From Commensalibacter papalotli (ex Servin-Garciduenas et al. 2014) (GTDB taxonomy: Bacteria; Pseudomonadota; Alphaproteobacteria; Acetobacterales; Acetobacteraceae): a stretch of 64,000 nt of DNA. Below the pieces are notes generated by a model. That model had not been told where the DNA came from, searched no databases, and saw nothing but the letters and a program-made list of their open reading frames with translations. The translations under genes were made by a program, and so were the position numbers. The DNA is taken from assembly GCF_000527695.1 (NCBI RefSeq), contig NZ_ATSX01000001.1, positions 372,001-436,000 of the forward strand. The letters run 5' to 3'. Each line of letters opens with the position of its first letter. The first letter of the stretch is position 1. Of the stretch, positions 17,645 through 26,787 are shown one piece after another.

Positions 17645-17941
17645 ATGTTATTTGTTATTATGTGCACTGATAAACCTGATTGTACAGAATTAAGAATGGC
17701 TGTGCGTCCAGAACATTTAGCATATTTAAAAACCTATGAAAAATATTTAAAGCTTTGCGGCCCTTTATTAAATCAAAAAGGGCAAAGTTGTGGATCTTTG
17801 ATAGTGATTGATATGGAAGATCGTCCAGCTGCTGAAGGATTTGCAATAAGTGATCCTTACGCTAAAGCTGGGCTGTTTGAGAGTGTTATTATTCGTCCTT
17901 ACAAACTGGTGGCTTATGAAGGTAAAATGTTGGGGTTGTGA
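17645..17941 (+). CDS. YciI family protein
   Basis: A 98-residue dimeric alpha-beta barrel protein of the YciI type. Visible features are the N-terminal strand MLFVIMCTDKPD, the RPEHLAYLKTY helix with the conserved histidine, the GPLL-x-x-x-G turn, the GSLIVIDMEDRPAAEGFAISDPYAKAGLF segment with its Ser-Asp-Pro-Tyr motif, and the final beta strand. YciI relatives include lyase or dehalogenase-like enzymes, but the cellular role is generally unknown. ATG at 17645 with AAGGA upstream. It is 55 bp upstream of the large Hint protein on the same strand and could be cotranscribed; a functional link is not evident. Confidence 0.88.
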   Translation: MLFVIMCTDKPDCTELRMAVRPEHLAYLKTYEKYLKLCGPLLNQKGQSCGSLIVIDMEDRPAAEGFAISDPYAKAGLFESVIIRPYKLVAYEGKMLGL

Positions 17942-17996
17942 TCAATAATTAATATTAAGTTGTAAATAATAAAAAAATTTCAAGGTAGAGAACAAG

Positions 17997-20981
17997 ATGC
18001 GTCTTCAATATTTAAATCAGGCTGATTTGCCTACAGATTTCACTTATGATGATTATAAAGTCGGCGGATTATCAAAAATTGATTATGATCCTGTTACTGA
18101 TACTTATTCTGCTCAATCAGACTTTGGGGATGATGGTAAACCAACCGCTGTGTATAGTTTTAAATTTACAGGACTATATAATTCAGATGGTTCACCACAA
18201 ATAGAATTTGAAAAAAATGCACTTGATCTCTCAAAAATTAATAATATTGACTCTATTCGAAGAGATCCCAAGGGGGATGGATTTTGGGTAACAACTCAAG
18301 AAACGTCACCTAGTATTTACCATTATCATTTAGATGGTTCTCAAACAAAGCTTGATACAATTCCAGCAGAGAAAAGTTTCAAAGGGTCAACCTTTTCTCC
18401 TGATGGGTCATATTTTGTTTCAATGGAAAGGAATTTGATAAAGGATGCAACAGGATATACACGCATAACGAAGTTTGATAAAGAAGGGAATGTTGTTGCA
18501 CAATATGCATATTATACCGACAGGCCTTCCGATATAGATGCTACCCCTAATGGAATCTTAGCAATACTTGCGTTAAATGATAAGCAATTATTAGTTTTGG
18601 AAAGAGGGTTTGGTGAACGTCAAAACGCTTTGACAGACAGTTCCATAAGCCACGTCAGGATTTATGAGATTAATCTTAATGATGCGCAAAATGTTTTAAA
18701 TATCTCTCATTTAACTTCTGAAAATACAATACCTGTATTAAAAAAATTAATTTTCAATTCAATAAAGCCACCTATTAATCAAAGTTCAAATACCAAAGAA
18801 ATTCAATTTAATAATATTGAAGGGATGAGCTTGGGGCCAACCTTATCTGATGGCAGATCGTCTTTAATATTAGTGTCTGATAATAAAAACAGCGAAACTC
18901 AAGAAAAAACACAATTTGCAAGTTTTGCTATTCAGCCTCAATATGATTCATTACAGCTTCATTATTTAAATCAGGTTGGGCTGCCTGTTGACTATATTTT
19001 TACGGACCCGACTAGTAATTTATCTTATACAATAGGGGGATTATCAGGGATTGATTATGATCCTAAAACAGATACTTACATTGTTGAATCTGATCATCAA
19101 TCTGGACGTTACCCTGGTGCTTCAGTTGGGGAATCTGTAATATATCGTATTAAATTGACCGGATTAACAGATGTAAATTCTATACCAAAAGTAGAATTCG
19201 TAAGTGCGCAACCTTTACTTAATGAAAAAGGTCAACCGATTGCTGATGCTGAATCTATTCGCCTTGATCCTAATGGAGATGGTTTTTGGTATACAACAGA
19301 GGAAAAACCCTCTGGAATATATCATTATCATAAAGATGGTTCGGTCAGTAAAATTGCAGTTCCAAATAATATTGCTACTCGTGCGCAAGATAATTTGAGT
19401 TTGGAAGGGTCAACTTTTGCACCTGATGGATCTTATTATGTTTCTATGGAGCGTAATTTAACAGGAGATGCTACAGGATATTCTCGAATTACAAAATATG
19501 ATGCTAATGGTAACATAGTTGCACAATACGCATATTATACAGATAGACCATCCACAATTGATGCAACCAGTAATGGTATATCTGAAATTTTATCCTTGGA
19601 TAATAATACGCTTTTAGTTATGGAAAGAGGGGATAATACGAATCAAGTGGGTGCTTCTCAAGGAGCAGCTAGAAGTCGTGTGCGTATTTATAAGGTTAGT
19701 TTAGTGGGCGCACAAAATGTTTTAGATATAGAAAATATAAATTCTACTAATACTAAAACAATGGAAAAAATTAAAATATTTGATTCACAAGATCCTTCAA
19801 TTATCAATAAACTTAATACGAATGAAACAAAGATTGATAATTTAGAAGGAATGACCCTAGGGCCTAAATTACCAGATGGCCGTCAGTCTTTAATTTTAGT
19901 TTCTGATAATAATTTTAATGCAAGCCAGTATAAAACACAGTTTATTAGTTTGGTATTAGACGATGGAGATGCTTGTTTTCTAGCGGGAACGTTCATTCGT
20001 GCGCAACAGGGAATGGTGCGTGTTGAGGATATTGTACCTGGAGATTTAGTATATTGCCTGGGGCACAATAATATTTGGCAGTTACGTCAGGTGACTTGGG
20101 TGGGGAAACAAACAACAACCGTGGTTGCATATAAACATGATGATTTAGCTGGATATCCTGTTTGCATTCGCCGAAATGCATTTGAAGAAGGCGTGCCTTT
20201 TGCTGACTTATACGTAACCGCCGAGCATTGTATGGTTTTTGATGGTTGTTTTGTTCCTGTTCGTTTGTTGGTGAATGGAAAAACAATATTTTATGATCAT
20301 TCATTTAAAACGTATGACTATTACCATATAGAGTTAGAACGACACAGTATTATTTCAGCGAATGGTGCTTTGTCAGAAAGTTATTTAGATACAGGAAACC
20401 GTCATTATTTTACCAGCAAAGCGCTTAGTAATTATGCTTTATCTAATTCAAAAGATTGGGATAGAGACGCAGCAGCACCTTTAATTACAAAAAGAGGTGG
20501 TGCAAAAGCTATTTTTGATTACTTAAATCTTCGTGCAGATAAGCACTTTGTTCAGCCTGTTCAAGGAAAAAAAGAAAGAACGAATAATCCTAATTTATAT
20601 TTAATTACGGATGATAGGAATAAGATTGCTCCTATAAAGATTGGGGATAAAGAGGCTTTGTTTGAGTTACCATCAACCGTTAAAAATGTTCGTTTGGTAT
20701 CTAGAACTTATCGTCCATGTGATGTTTACGGACCTTTTTCAGATAACCGTTATGTTCATGGTGTTTTAGTAGGTAATATCACAAGACATCAAGATTATCA
20801 TAAACATATTATTGATACCCATCTATCTGGAGGTGATCTGTCTGGATGGTTACCCCAGTCTCAAACTCATGCCAGATGGACATCAGGGAATGCTTTAATC
20901 CCATTAAACTCAATAGAGAGTGCTAAAAATACAATTTTATCCATCCAGATTTTAGAAACTGGCTCTTATTTAGTAGAGTAA
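17997..20981 (+). CDS. Large protein with two phytase-like repeats and a C-terminal Hint domain
   Basis: A 994-residue protein in three parts. Residues 2-316 and 319-655 are tandem copies of an esterase-like phytase/beta-propeller domain (PF13449 type): both begin with LxYLNQ-x-x-LP, both have GGLS-x-IDYDP-x-TDTY, and both carry nearly identical GSTF-x-PDGSY and AYYTDRPS segments and end in NIEGM-LGP or NLEGM-LGP. Cys660 in DACFLAGTFIRAQQG begins a Hint (hedgehog/intein-like) domain of the Hint_2 type, with RVEDIVPGD and the second block TAEHCMVF (Thr741, His744). There is no N-terminal signal peptide, and no obvious terminal His-Asn or C-extein. Known Hint domains self-cleave or splice; whether this one does is unknown. 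Start ATG 17997 with AAGG upstream. A strong terminator follows. Confidence 0.8.
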   Translation: MRLQYLNQADLPTDFTYDDYKVGGLSKIDYDPVTDTYSAQSDFGDDGKPTAVYSFKFTGLYNSDGSPQIEFEKNALDLSKINNIDSIRRDPKGDGFWVTTQETSPSIYHYHLDGSQTKLDTIPAEKSFKGSTFSPDGSYFVSMERNLIKDATGYTRITKFDKEGNVVAQYAYYTDRPSDIDATPNGILAILALNDKQLLVLERGFGERQNALTDSSISHVRIYEINLNDAQNVLNISHLTSENTIPVLKKLIFNSIKPPINQSSNTKEIQFNNIEGMSLGPTLSDGRSSLILVSDNKNSETQEKTQFASFAIQPQYDSLQLHYLNQVGLPVDYIFTDPTSNLSYTIGGLSGIDYDPKTDTYIVESDHQSGRYPGASVGESVIYRIKLTGLTDVNSIPKVEFVSAQPLLNEKGQPIADAESIRLDPNGDGFWYTTEEKPSGIYHYHKDGSVSKIAVPNNIATRAQDNLSLEGSTFAPDGSYYVSMERNLTGDATGYSRITKYDANGNIVAQYAYYTDRPSTIDATSNGISEILSLDNNTLLVMERGDNTNQVGASQGAARSRVRIYKVSLVGAQNVLDIENINSTNTKTMEKIKIFDSQDPSIINKLNTNETKIDNLEGMTLGPKLPDGRQSLILVSDNNFNASQYKTQFISLVLDDGDACFLAGTFIRAQQGMVRVEDIVPGDLVYCLGHNNIWQLRQVTWVGKQTTTVVAYKHDDLAGYPVCIRRNAFEEGVPFADLYVTAEHCMVFDGCFVPVRLLVNGKTIFYDHSFKTYDYYHIELERHSIISANGALSESYLDTGNRHYFTSKALSNYALSNSKDWDRDAAAPLITKRGGAKAIFDYLNLRADKHFVQPVQGKKERTNNPNLYLITDDRNKIAPIKIGDKEALFELPSTVKNVRLVSRTYRPCDVYGPFSDNRYVHGVLVGNITRHQDYHKHIIDTHLSGGDLSGWLPQSQTHARWTSGNALIPLNSIESAKNTILSIQILETGSYLVE

Positions 20982-20997
20982 GTAGATTATAATTTTT

Positions 20998-21034
20998 AAA
21001 AAGGGAATCTTTTTTCAAAATAGATTCCCTTTTT
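20998..21034. terminator. Bidirectional intrinsic terminator
   Basis: Perfect 13-bp stem AAAAAGGGAATCT (20998-21010) / AGATTCCCTTTTT (21022-21034), loop 11 nt, with T-runs on both strands. It lies between the Hint gene and the convergent 98-residue gene and probably stops both. Confidence 0.85.
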
Positions 21035-21062
21035 AATAGAAGATATCACTCTTCCAGCTTTA

Positions 21063-21359
21063 TCAATACAAAATTAACGTTGAATTGCTGGAATATTTGA
21101 AAATTGTTGCTTTTATTTCAGTGATATTTCCCTCATTGATAGTTAAAAATATTTCTGAGCTTTGGTGATAAAGATTAAAGTCACCACCCCAAGATAAAAT
21201 CTCTTTGTTCTCCAAAAGGGTTTGATAAACACAATTAACAGAATTGATTGTCACATCAAAATCATGAAATATGGTGTTTTTATTTATTTCTTTTGCAAAG
21301 CTAAAGAAAAATTGATTGGGCAGAGCTTGATAAAGAGTTAGTTTATATTGGTCACTCAT
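21063..21359 (-). CDS. Hypothetical protein (98 aa)
   Basis: A small protein I do not recognise. It is rich in beta-strand-like alternation of polar and aromatic residues (YKLTLYQAL, NQFFFSFAKEI, TIFHDFDVTI, EIFLTINEGNITEIKATIF) and has no signal peptide or membrane span, so a small beta-sandwich or barrel is plausible. ATG at 21359. The gene lies 6 bp downstream of the ABC permease on the same strand and is followed by a strong terminator, so it is probably the last gene of the ABC transporter operon. Its role there is unknown. Confidence 0.6.
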   Translation of the reverse strand: MSDQYKLTLYQALPNQFFFSFAKEINKNTIFHDFDVTINSVNCVYQTLLENKEILSWGGDFNLYHQSSEIFLTINEGNITEIKATIFKYSSNSTLILY

Positions 21360-21365
21360 TGTTCA

Positions 21366-22127
21366 CTATAAATCTTTTGTGTTTTCTGCCCATGGAATAA
21401 GCTTTTTAGTGCCTATGGCTACTATTCCCCATAAGCATATTGTCATCATAGATAAAATAAATAATGCAGCAAACATAAGGTCGGTTTGAAATCGGCTATT
21501 AGCGTTTTGCATTAAAAATCCCAACCCAGAAGACGCGCCAACCCATTCCCCAACAACGGCACCGATGGGTGCAATGGCTGTGGCGATACGTAATCCAGAA
21601 GCAAAGGAGGGTAAGGCTGCGGGGATGCGAATAAATAGTAATTGTCTTAAGGGGGAGGAATTCATGGTTTTTCCAAGTTCTATCCATTCTGGTGGGGTAC
21701 GGCTTAATCCGTCAAAAAAGGCAGAGGTCACGGGAAAGAAAATCATAATCATAGCCATAACGATTTTAGAGCTAATCCCAAACCCAAACCATAAAACCAG
21801 TAAAGGTGCCAATGCAAAGGTTGGAATAGATTGGCTGATTAAAATGACTGGCATTAACCACTGCCGAATAAAAGGGACTAAACTCATCATAAGTGCTAAT
21901 ATCATTCCCAAGCCGCACCCTAGGATAAGCCCTATGATTGTTTCGTTGAATGTGGTTAATGCAGCACTCCATAATAAGAGTTGATTGTCTTTAAAAGCGA
22001 TAAAGACAGATATAGGAGAGGGCAGTAAATAGGATGGGATTCCTAAAAACAGATATATTCCTTGCCATATACACAACAAGCCAACCAATAATACTGGTAT
22101 GCGAAAATAGAGAGGGATAGCATTCAT
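21366..22127 (-). CDS. ABC transporter permease, NitT/TauT (SsuC/ThiX-like) family
   Basis: A 253-residue inner-membrane permease with about six transmembrane helices. The conserved cytoplasmic coupling loop is visible as the helix before PAALPSFASGLRIATAIAPIG, the usual EAA-type segment of this family, followed by VVGEWVGASSGLGFLM. The overall sequence resembles nitrate/sulfonate/taurine permeases and the HMP (thiamine precursor) permease ThiX. The ATG at 22127 overlaps the ATPase stop by 4 bp. No periplasmic binding protein gene is in the window, so the substrate cannot be assigned from context; a thiamine-precursor role is only one possibility. Confidence 0.85.
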   Translation of the reverse strand: MNAIPLYFRIPVLLVGLLCIWQGIYLFLGIPSYLLPSPISVFIAFKDNQLLLWSAALTTFNETIIGLILGCGLGMILALMMSLVPFIRQWLMPVILISQSIPTFALAPLLVLWFGFGISSKIVMAMIMIFFPVTSAFFDGLSRTPPEWIELGKTMNSSPLRQLLFIRIPAALPSFASGLRIATAIAPIGAVVGEWVGASSGLGFLMQNANSRFQTDLMFAALFILSMMTICLWGIVAIGTKKLIPWAENTKDL

Positions 22128-22864
22128 GAGAGGGTGCTTTTCTCAATTAACAAAGTTAATAGATTGGCTTGCGCTTGTTGCACATGTAAATCCTCTGGAT
22201 GGCGAGGAATAGCGCCTTGAATAGAGGGGATATCATAAATTTGCACAGGATTTCCAGCCAGCACTTGAATATGTTCGCCCAGTCGGCATGCTTCAAAAGG
22301 ATCATGCGTGATTAATATAACTGTTTTTCCCTTTAAAAGCTTAGCTGTATAATCCTGCATTTTTGCGCGTGTTACACTATCCAACGCAGAAAAAGGCTCA
22401 TCCATTAAGATTATTGAACGATCCTCATATAAGGTTCGTGCCAAAGCTGCGCGCTGACGCATTCCTCCAGAAAGCTGGGCAGGATATTGGTTATAAACTT
22501 GGCTTAATCCCACTTGTTTTAAAATATCTTGTGCGCGGTTTTTATCTGCTTTTTCTTTACGTAATTTGCTGCCTAACATAACATTCTTTAAAACTGTTGC
22601 CCAAGGCATAAGCAAATCTTGTTGCGCCATATAGCTGATTTGATGGGTCATGGTTTCAGGGTGATCAGAGATGATTTGACCTTGTGTAATAGGCAGTAAT
22701 CCAGCGATCATTTTAAGCAAGCTGCTTTTGCCGACACCACTGGCACCCAATAAAATACTAAATTTCCCACCAGGAAAACAAGTGCTTAATTCAGAAAAAA
22801 TAGGTTTATTTTGATAATTTAGTGTTAAGTCTTGAATATGAATAGTTGGGGCAATAGATAACAC
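22124..22864 (-). CDS. ABC transporter ATP-binding protein, NitT/TauT family
   Basis: A 246-residue ATPase paired with the permease just downstream. Walker A is GASGVGKSS at 40-48, the Q-loop lies in ISYMAQQDLLMPW, the signature is LSGGMRQRAALA near 129-140, Walker B is SIILMDEPFSALD near 149-161, and the H-loop is VILITHDPFEA. The MPWATVLKNV segment after the Q-loop is typical of SsuB/TauB/ThiZ-like members. The start is GTG at 22864, 7 bp downstream of the glycosyltransferase stop. Its stop overlaps the permease start (ATGA). It energises import; the substrate is unknown. Confidence 0.9.
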   Translation of the reverse strand: MLSIAPTIHIQDLTLNYQNKPIFSELSTCFPGGKFSILLGASGVGKSSLLKMIAGLLPITQGQIISDHPETMTHQISYMAQQDLLMPWATVLKNVMLGSKLRKEKADKNRAQDILKQVGLSQVYNQYPAQLSGGMRQRAALARTLYEDRSIILMDEPFSALDSVTRAKMQDYTAKLLKGKTVILITHDPFEACRLGEHIQVLAGNPVQIYDIPSIQGAIPRHPEDLHVQQAQANLLTLLIEKSTLS

Positions 22865-22871
22865 AATAAAA

Positions 22872-24863
22872 TCACTTATTTAATGAGAAGGATGTGGCAA
22901 AAGGTCGAGTAATACGCGTAGGGAAGGCTAGTTTTTCATCCATGCCTCGTTGCAGGGAAAGATTAGGATTATAAAAAGGGTCATTATCACAAATTGCTTT
23001 ATATTTAGAGCGGATGGATAATATTTCTTGTCGTTCTTTGCCTGCACGTATTCCTGTGTAATGATTTCCTAAAGATAAAGATTCAAAATGGGTCAGCTTG
23101 GCTTGTTGGCATTGTATGATTTTGAAATTTGCTTGACGTAACTTTAGGCAGAAATCAACATCATTATAAGCGATTTCATAGTTTTCATCAAACCCATGAA
23201 CTTGTGTATATGCGCTGCGCCTAATTAACATACAAGCGGCTGTGACTGCGGAAATATCATGATCATAGGTTAAGGTAAAACGCTCAGAGTGTTCAAACCG
23301 TCCAATATGTTCACATAAATTGGCAGCTCCCATTAAAATTCCTGCATGTTGTATTTGTCCATTGGGATAGTATAGTTTGGCTCCTACAGCACCTACATTT
23401 TGATCTTGCATATGTCCCATCATAAAATCCAGCCAATAAGGTGTTTTAGGCCAAATATCATCATTAACAACACCAATAAATTCATGTTTGGCATAGCGAA
23501 TACCGAAATTACAGCTAGCAGAGAAATTAAATTGATTCGTCTTTAACCAAACGATACGTAAGTTTTTATATTTGAGTAAAGGACGTATATACTTTCGTTG
23601 CTGTTTGGATAAAGAATTATTCTGAGAAATAACCAAGATAACTTCAAAATCAGGATATTTTGTATTTTTTAAAATGCTTTGAATACAGTTACGAATAGTT
23701 TTAGAGCTAATTGTGGTTGGGATAATAATACTGACAGGATTATTGGTAGAATAGAGCTTTATTTTTATAGGAAAGTTTTCCTGATTAATATTGAATTGCC
23801 AGTTTTTACAAGAAAGCTGTGTATGTACAATTTGTTGCATTTCCTTAAGAGCTTGAGCGCTAGGGGCGATACGGCGGTGGCTAAGAATAAAAGGAATATG
23901 GTGAATCCTCAGTTGTTGTTCCCACACATAGAGCGCTAAAGCTAAACGATAAGCATAAGCAGTTTGAAATTTTACATGAATTTGCTGATGGTATTTTTCA
24001 ATAATATCCTGACGAAATAACCATATATCTTGGGTTAAAAACCCAGAAAGTAAGGTCAACGTTCCTATTTTAGGTTTAAAACAAGGAGAGACTCTTTGAT
24101 TGTTATGATCTAACAGATCAGAATCTGCATAAAGTGCAGCTGGAAAGTGATGTCGTGCAGCTTGATCTGCAAAAATAGCTGAGGCATGAGCAGGTAATAT
24201 TTCTCCGTTTTGCAAAATGGCAACATATGTGTGCTTTGCTTTTTTAGGTGTTTCCCATTGTTGGTCGACCCCATTATCTATGTCAGTATAAGTGGAATCC
24301 GAAGAACCATAAATTTTCAAATTAATCTTAGGCCAATCCGTAACATATTGGCTTTGGTAAAGAATTTCTTTTTCTTTCTTTCTCCAAACATCATATAAAT
24401 TCAGCCATGTATTATAAGATAAATTGGTGTCAGATTGAGTATAATTTTGATTTAACGCAGTACGTAGACGTTTTTTTAAATGTTGAGGGGAACCAATAAA
24501 TACTTTTAAAATTGATACAGGGTTCAACAATACTAGTAAACCAGCTGTAATTAGTCGTGATAATGGAATGATTTTAATAGAGGTTAATTTGGATAGAGAT
24601 TTGGTATGTTCGATTGAGGTAATGCCAATTTTTTGACTATTTGGCGAAATATATAGAATACCCATTTTGTAAGAAGAGCAAAGAAAGGGAGTTGGTTGTA
24701 AATATTGAGTTTCCTCCCACTCTTGGCTGTCGTCGTGGTACAAGGACATCAGATAAGGCAGGGGTGTTTGGTTTTGAGAAATTTTACAAAGAATAAAACA
24801 CCATTGATTTTGGTGCTTTTTATCCAAAGGATATTCTATAAAATCAGGATGAGTATAGGGCAT
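22872..24863 (-). CDS. Family 2 glycosyltransferase with long N-terminal region
   Basis: A 663-residue protein. The C-terminal ~290 residues are a GT2 glycosyltransferase: VSIIIPTTISSKTIRNCIQS near 376-395, the VVNDDIWP acidic nucleotide-sugar motif near 461-468, HAGILMG, and the FDENYEIAYNDVDFCLKLR catalytic-base region. The first ~370 residues contain no motif I can name, apart from a hydrophobic stretch near 105-120 and a YVAILQNGEILPAHASAIF segment. Such two-part GT2 proteins often build surface polysaccharides or O-antigen. It is first in line with the ABC genes (7-bp gap), but the link may only be positional. ATG at 24863. Confidence 0.82.
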   Translation of the reverse strand: MPYTHPDFIEYPLDKKHQNQWCFILCKISQNQTPLPYLMSLYHDDSQEWEETQYLQPTPFLCSSYKMGILYISPNSQKIGITSIEHTKSLSKLTSIKIIPLSRLITAGLLVLLNPVSILKVFIGSPQHLKKRLRTALNQNYTQSDTNLSYNTWLNLYDVWRKKEKEILYQSQYVTDWPKINLKIYGSSDSTYTDIDNGVDQQWETPKKAKHTYVAILQNGEILPAHASAIFADQAARHHFPAALYADSDLLDHNNQRVSPCFKPKIGTLTLLSGFLTQDIWLFRQDIIEKYHQQIHVKFQTAYAYRLALALYVWEQQLRIHHIPFILSHRRIAPSAQALKEMQQIVHTQLSCKNWQFNINQENFPIKIKLYSTNNPVSIIIPTTISSKTIRNCIQSILKNTKYPDFEVILVISQNNSLSKQQRKYIRPLLKYKNLRIVWLKTNQFNFSASCNFGIRYAKHEFIGVVNDDIWPKTPYWLDFMMGHMQDQNVGAVGAKLYYPNGQIQHAGILMGAANLCEHIGRFEHSERFTLTYDHDISAVTAACMLIRRSAYTQVHGFDENYEIAYNDVDFCLKLRQANFKIIQCQQAKLTHFESLSLGNHYTGIRAGKERQEILSIRSKYKAICDNDPFYNPNLSLQRGMDEKLAFPTRITRPFATSFSLNK

Positions 24864-25118
24864 ATAGAATCTTTATAACAAAATAATAACAAAACAGCTT
24901 TTATTAGGGACTAATTTATTTAAAAATTCAAAATATATTTTAACAAAATAAACAACTTAAAAATAAAGTATTTTATAAGATTATCGAAAAATTTTACATA
25001 AAATTATTGTAATTTATTTATTATCTTATATATTATGTATTAATTGCAGTGATAACGATACATTGCTTTTTGAATTGCAAGGTTTCAACAGTTTTTATGA
25101 GCGAATGGATCATGATCA

Positions 25119-26624
25119 ATGCAGAGTTTTTTTCATAATTATAAACCAAGTAATATCGTTGCCCTTATTTTATTAGGAGGCACAGGATTATATGATTCTG
25201 CAGGTGCTGCAACACCACAAACGAATATTGTGCATAGCAATGCAAATAGCAATGGCGTACCCAGCAATTTAACAGGGTTGAAAACAGTAGATACAGGACA
25301 GGGATGGTATGCTTGTGCCGAGACCGTACAAAGCTGTAATTTATGGAATGCTGTAAAAGTTGTAAATATTGATCCTTATCAAAATATAAAATTTGATATG
25401 GGAAAATTTTCCGTTAAATTTCCCAAGGGCCGGCCAACGCTTTCTTTTGATAATGATAAAGTGGTTTTATCTGTTGGGGGAATGTTTCAATATGATGTTG
25501 GAGGGTTTGTTGGGACGAATGCTAGGGATAGAGGCCCCTCTATGTCAGGTGTGCGTAACCATTTGAGGCGTGGTCGTTTTATCGTAAGTGCAAAATATAA
25601 AGATTTTGTAGTAACCGTAACTCCTGACCTTGGAACATCAGGTGTGCAAAATGATTCTCTGTTTGAGGCTTCTTTGCGTTATCAGGGCTTTCATCATACT
25701 TCTCTTGATATTGGATTGTTACAACCTCGTGTTACTATGGAGGATGCTGAAGGTTCTAATCTTTTTGAATTTGTTGAGCGTCCGATGGTTGTTGATCTTG
25801 TTCGTAATATTGCCGCAGCAAATGCGCGTTTATCCCTTGGTGGAACGCATTGGGAGAAAAGATATATTGTCGCAGCTTATGTAACAGGACCACGTTATGG
25901 ATCTTATAAAAACTTTCAAGATAATCAGGTGGGGGGTGTATTTAGATTAGCAGGCCGCCCTGTGATTGCGAAAGATATTGATTTACATGTTGGTGTTTCT
26001 GGTTCTTTTGCATTTCATGGTGAAAATCGAAAATATTCAATGAATACAGGACAAGAAGCTCAGATATGGCTTACACGTCCTTTTTTAAAGACCAGAACCA
26101 TTAATGGTGTCGATAGCATTTGGAGTGTAGGGCCACAAGTCTCTTTGCGGTACAAGAGATTATTATTTACCTCTGAATATTATTCTATTCATATGCAAAG
26201 AGCTGCTGTTAATGGAGAAAATGCACCTAATTTAAATTTTCCAGGATGGTATGTAAGTGCAAATTATACACTTTTTGGGCAACCTCGGATTTATGAGGCA
26301 CAAAGAGGAGTATTTATTACTCCTATTGGGCCAACATTTAATCCAGCAGCAGGATATTGGGGTGCATTAGAGTGGTCTGCACGGTGGAGTGTTATGGATT
26401 TAAACAGCCATAAAAATCGGTATAATAGCGATAATAAGCTAATAGGTGTAAATGGAGGCAAGCAAACAGTTTGGTCTACAGGGTTTAATTGGTATCCTTC
26501 TTCTCAAGTGAAAGTGATGTTGGATTATAATCATATTCAAGCCTCTTCTTCTTTAAGAAATGATTATAACCCCAGGGGGAGAAACAGCAATTTGATCATA
26601 TCTCGCTTGCAATACAATTTTTAA
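25119..26624 (+). CDS. OprP/OprO-type outer-membrane porin (copy 1)
   Basis: A 501-residue outer-membrane beta-barrel protein with a signal peptide (hydrophobic core about 12-22, cleavage near AGA-AT at 30). After a short linker comes QGWYACAETVQSCNLW with a Cys pair (66 and 73). The mature part then has repeated amphipathic strands, including HLRRGRFIVSAKYKDFVVTV and the family-typical C-terminal TVWSTGFNWYPSSQVKVMLD, ending in Phe. This matches the phosphate/polyphosphate-selective porin family (PF07396 type), though selectivity cannot be read from sequence. ATG at 25119 is the only suitable start. A closely related copy follows 163 bp downstream. Confidence 0.85.
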   Translation: MQSFFHNYKPSNIVALILLGGTGLYDSAGAATPQTNIVHSNANSNGVPSNLTGLKTVDTGQGWYACAETVQSCNLWNAVKVVNIDPYQNIKFDMGKFSVKFPKGRPTLSFDNDKVVLSVGGMFQYDVGGFVGTNARDRGPSMSGVRNHLRRGRFIVSAKYKDFVVTVTPDLGTSGVQNDSLFEASLRYQGFHHTSLDIGLLQPRVTMEDAEGSNLFEFVERPMVVDLVRNIAAANARLSLGGTHWEKRYIVAAYVTGPRYGSYKNFQDNQVGGVFRLAGRPVIAKDIDLHVGVSGSFAFHGENRKYSMNTGQEAQIWLTRPFLKTRTINGVDSIWSVGPQVSLRYKRLLFTSEYYSIHMQRAAVNGENAPNLNFPGWYVSANYTLFGQPRIYEAQRGVFITPIGPTFNPAAGYWGALEWSARWSVMDLNSHKNRYNSDNKLIGVNGGKQTVWSTGFNWYPSSQVKVMLDYNHIQASSSLRNDYNPRGRNSNLIISRLQYNF

Positions 26625-26633
26625 AATAAAGCT

Positions 26634-26661
26634 AAAGATACAAGGTGGTTATATTATCTTT
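26634..26661 (+). terminator. Weak hairpin after porin copy 1
   Basis: A 7-bp AT-rich stem, AAAGATA (26634-26640) / TATCTTT (26655-26661), followed by TATTATTA, 10 bp after the stop codon. It may attenuate rather than fully terminate. Confidence 0.25.
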
Positions 26662-26702
26662 TATTATTACCTGACCAAAATGTTACTTTTATATAATATA
26701 TA

Positions 26703-26725
26703 ATCATACATAAGATCATACATAA
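26703..26725. repeat. Short tandem direct repeat upstream of porin copy 2
   Basis: ATCATACATAA occurs twice, at 26703-26713 and 26715-26725, with 12-bp periodicity, about 65 bp before the porin start. It could be a regulator half-site array or slippage; too short to tell. Confidence 0.35.
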
Positions 26726-26787
26726 ATTGTTTTACTGATGAATAATTGTTAAGAAAGTAGGCAGTTAAACCCATTATGGTGTGAGAT

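Noticed and set aside
21366-22864. Naming the ABC genes as thiamine-precursor transporter thiXZ
   Set aside because: The family resemblance is general to NitT/TauT systems, and no thiamine gene, TPP riboswitch or binding protein is seen nearby.
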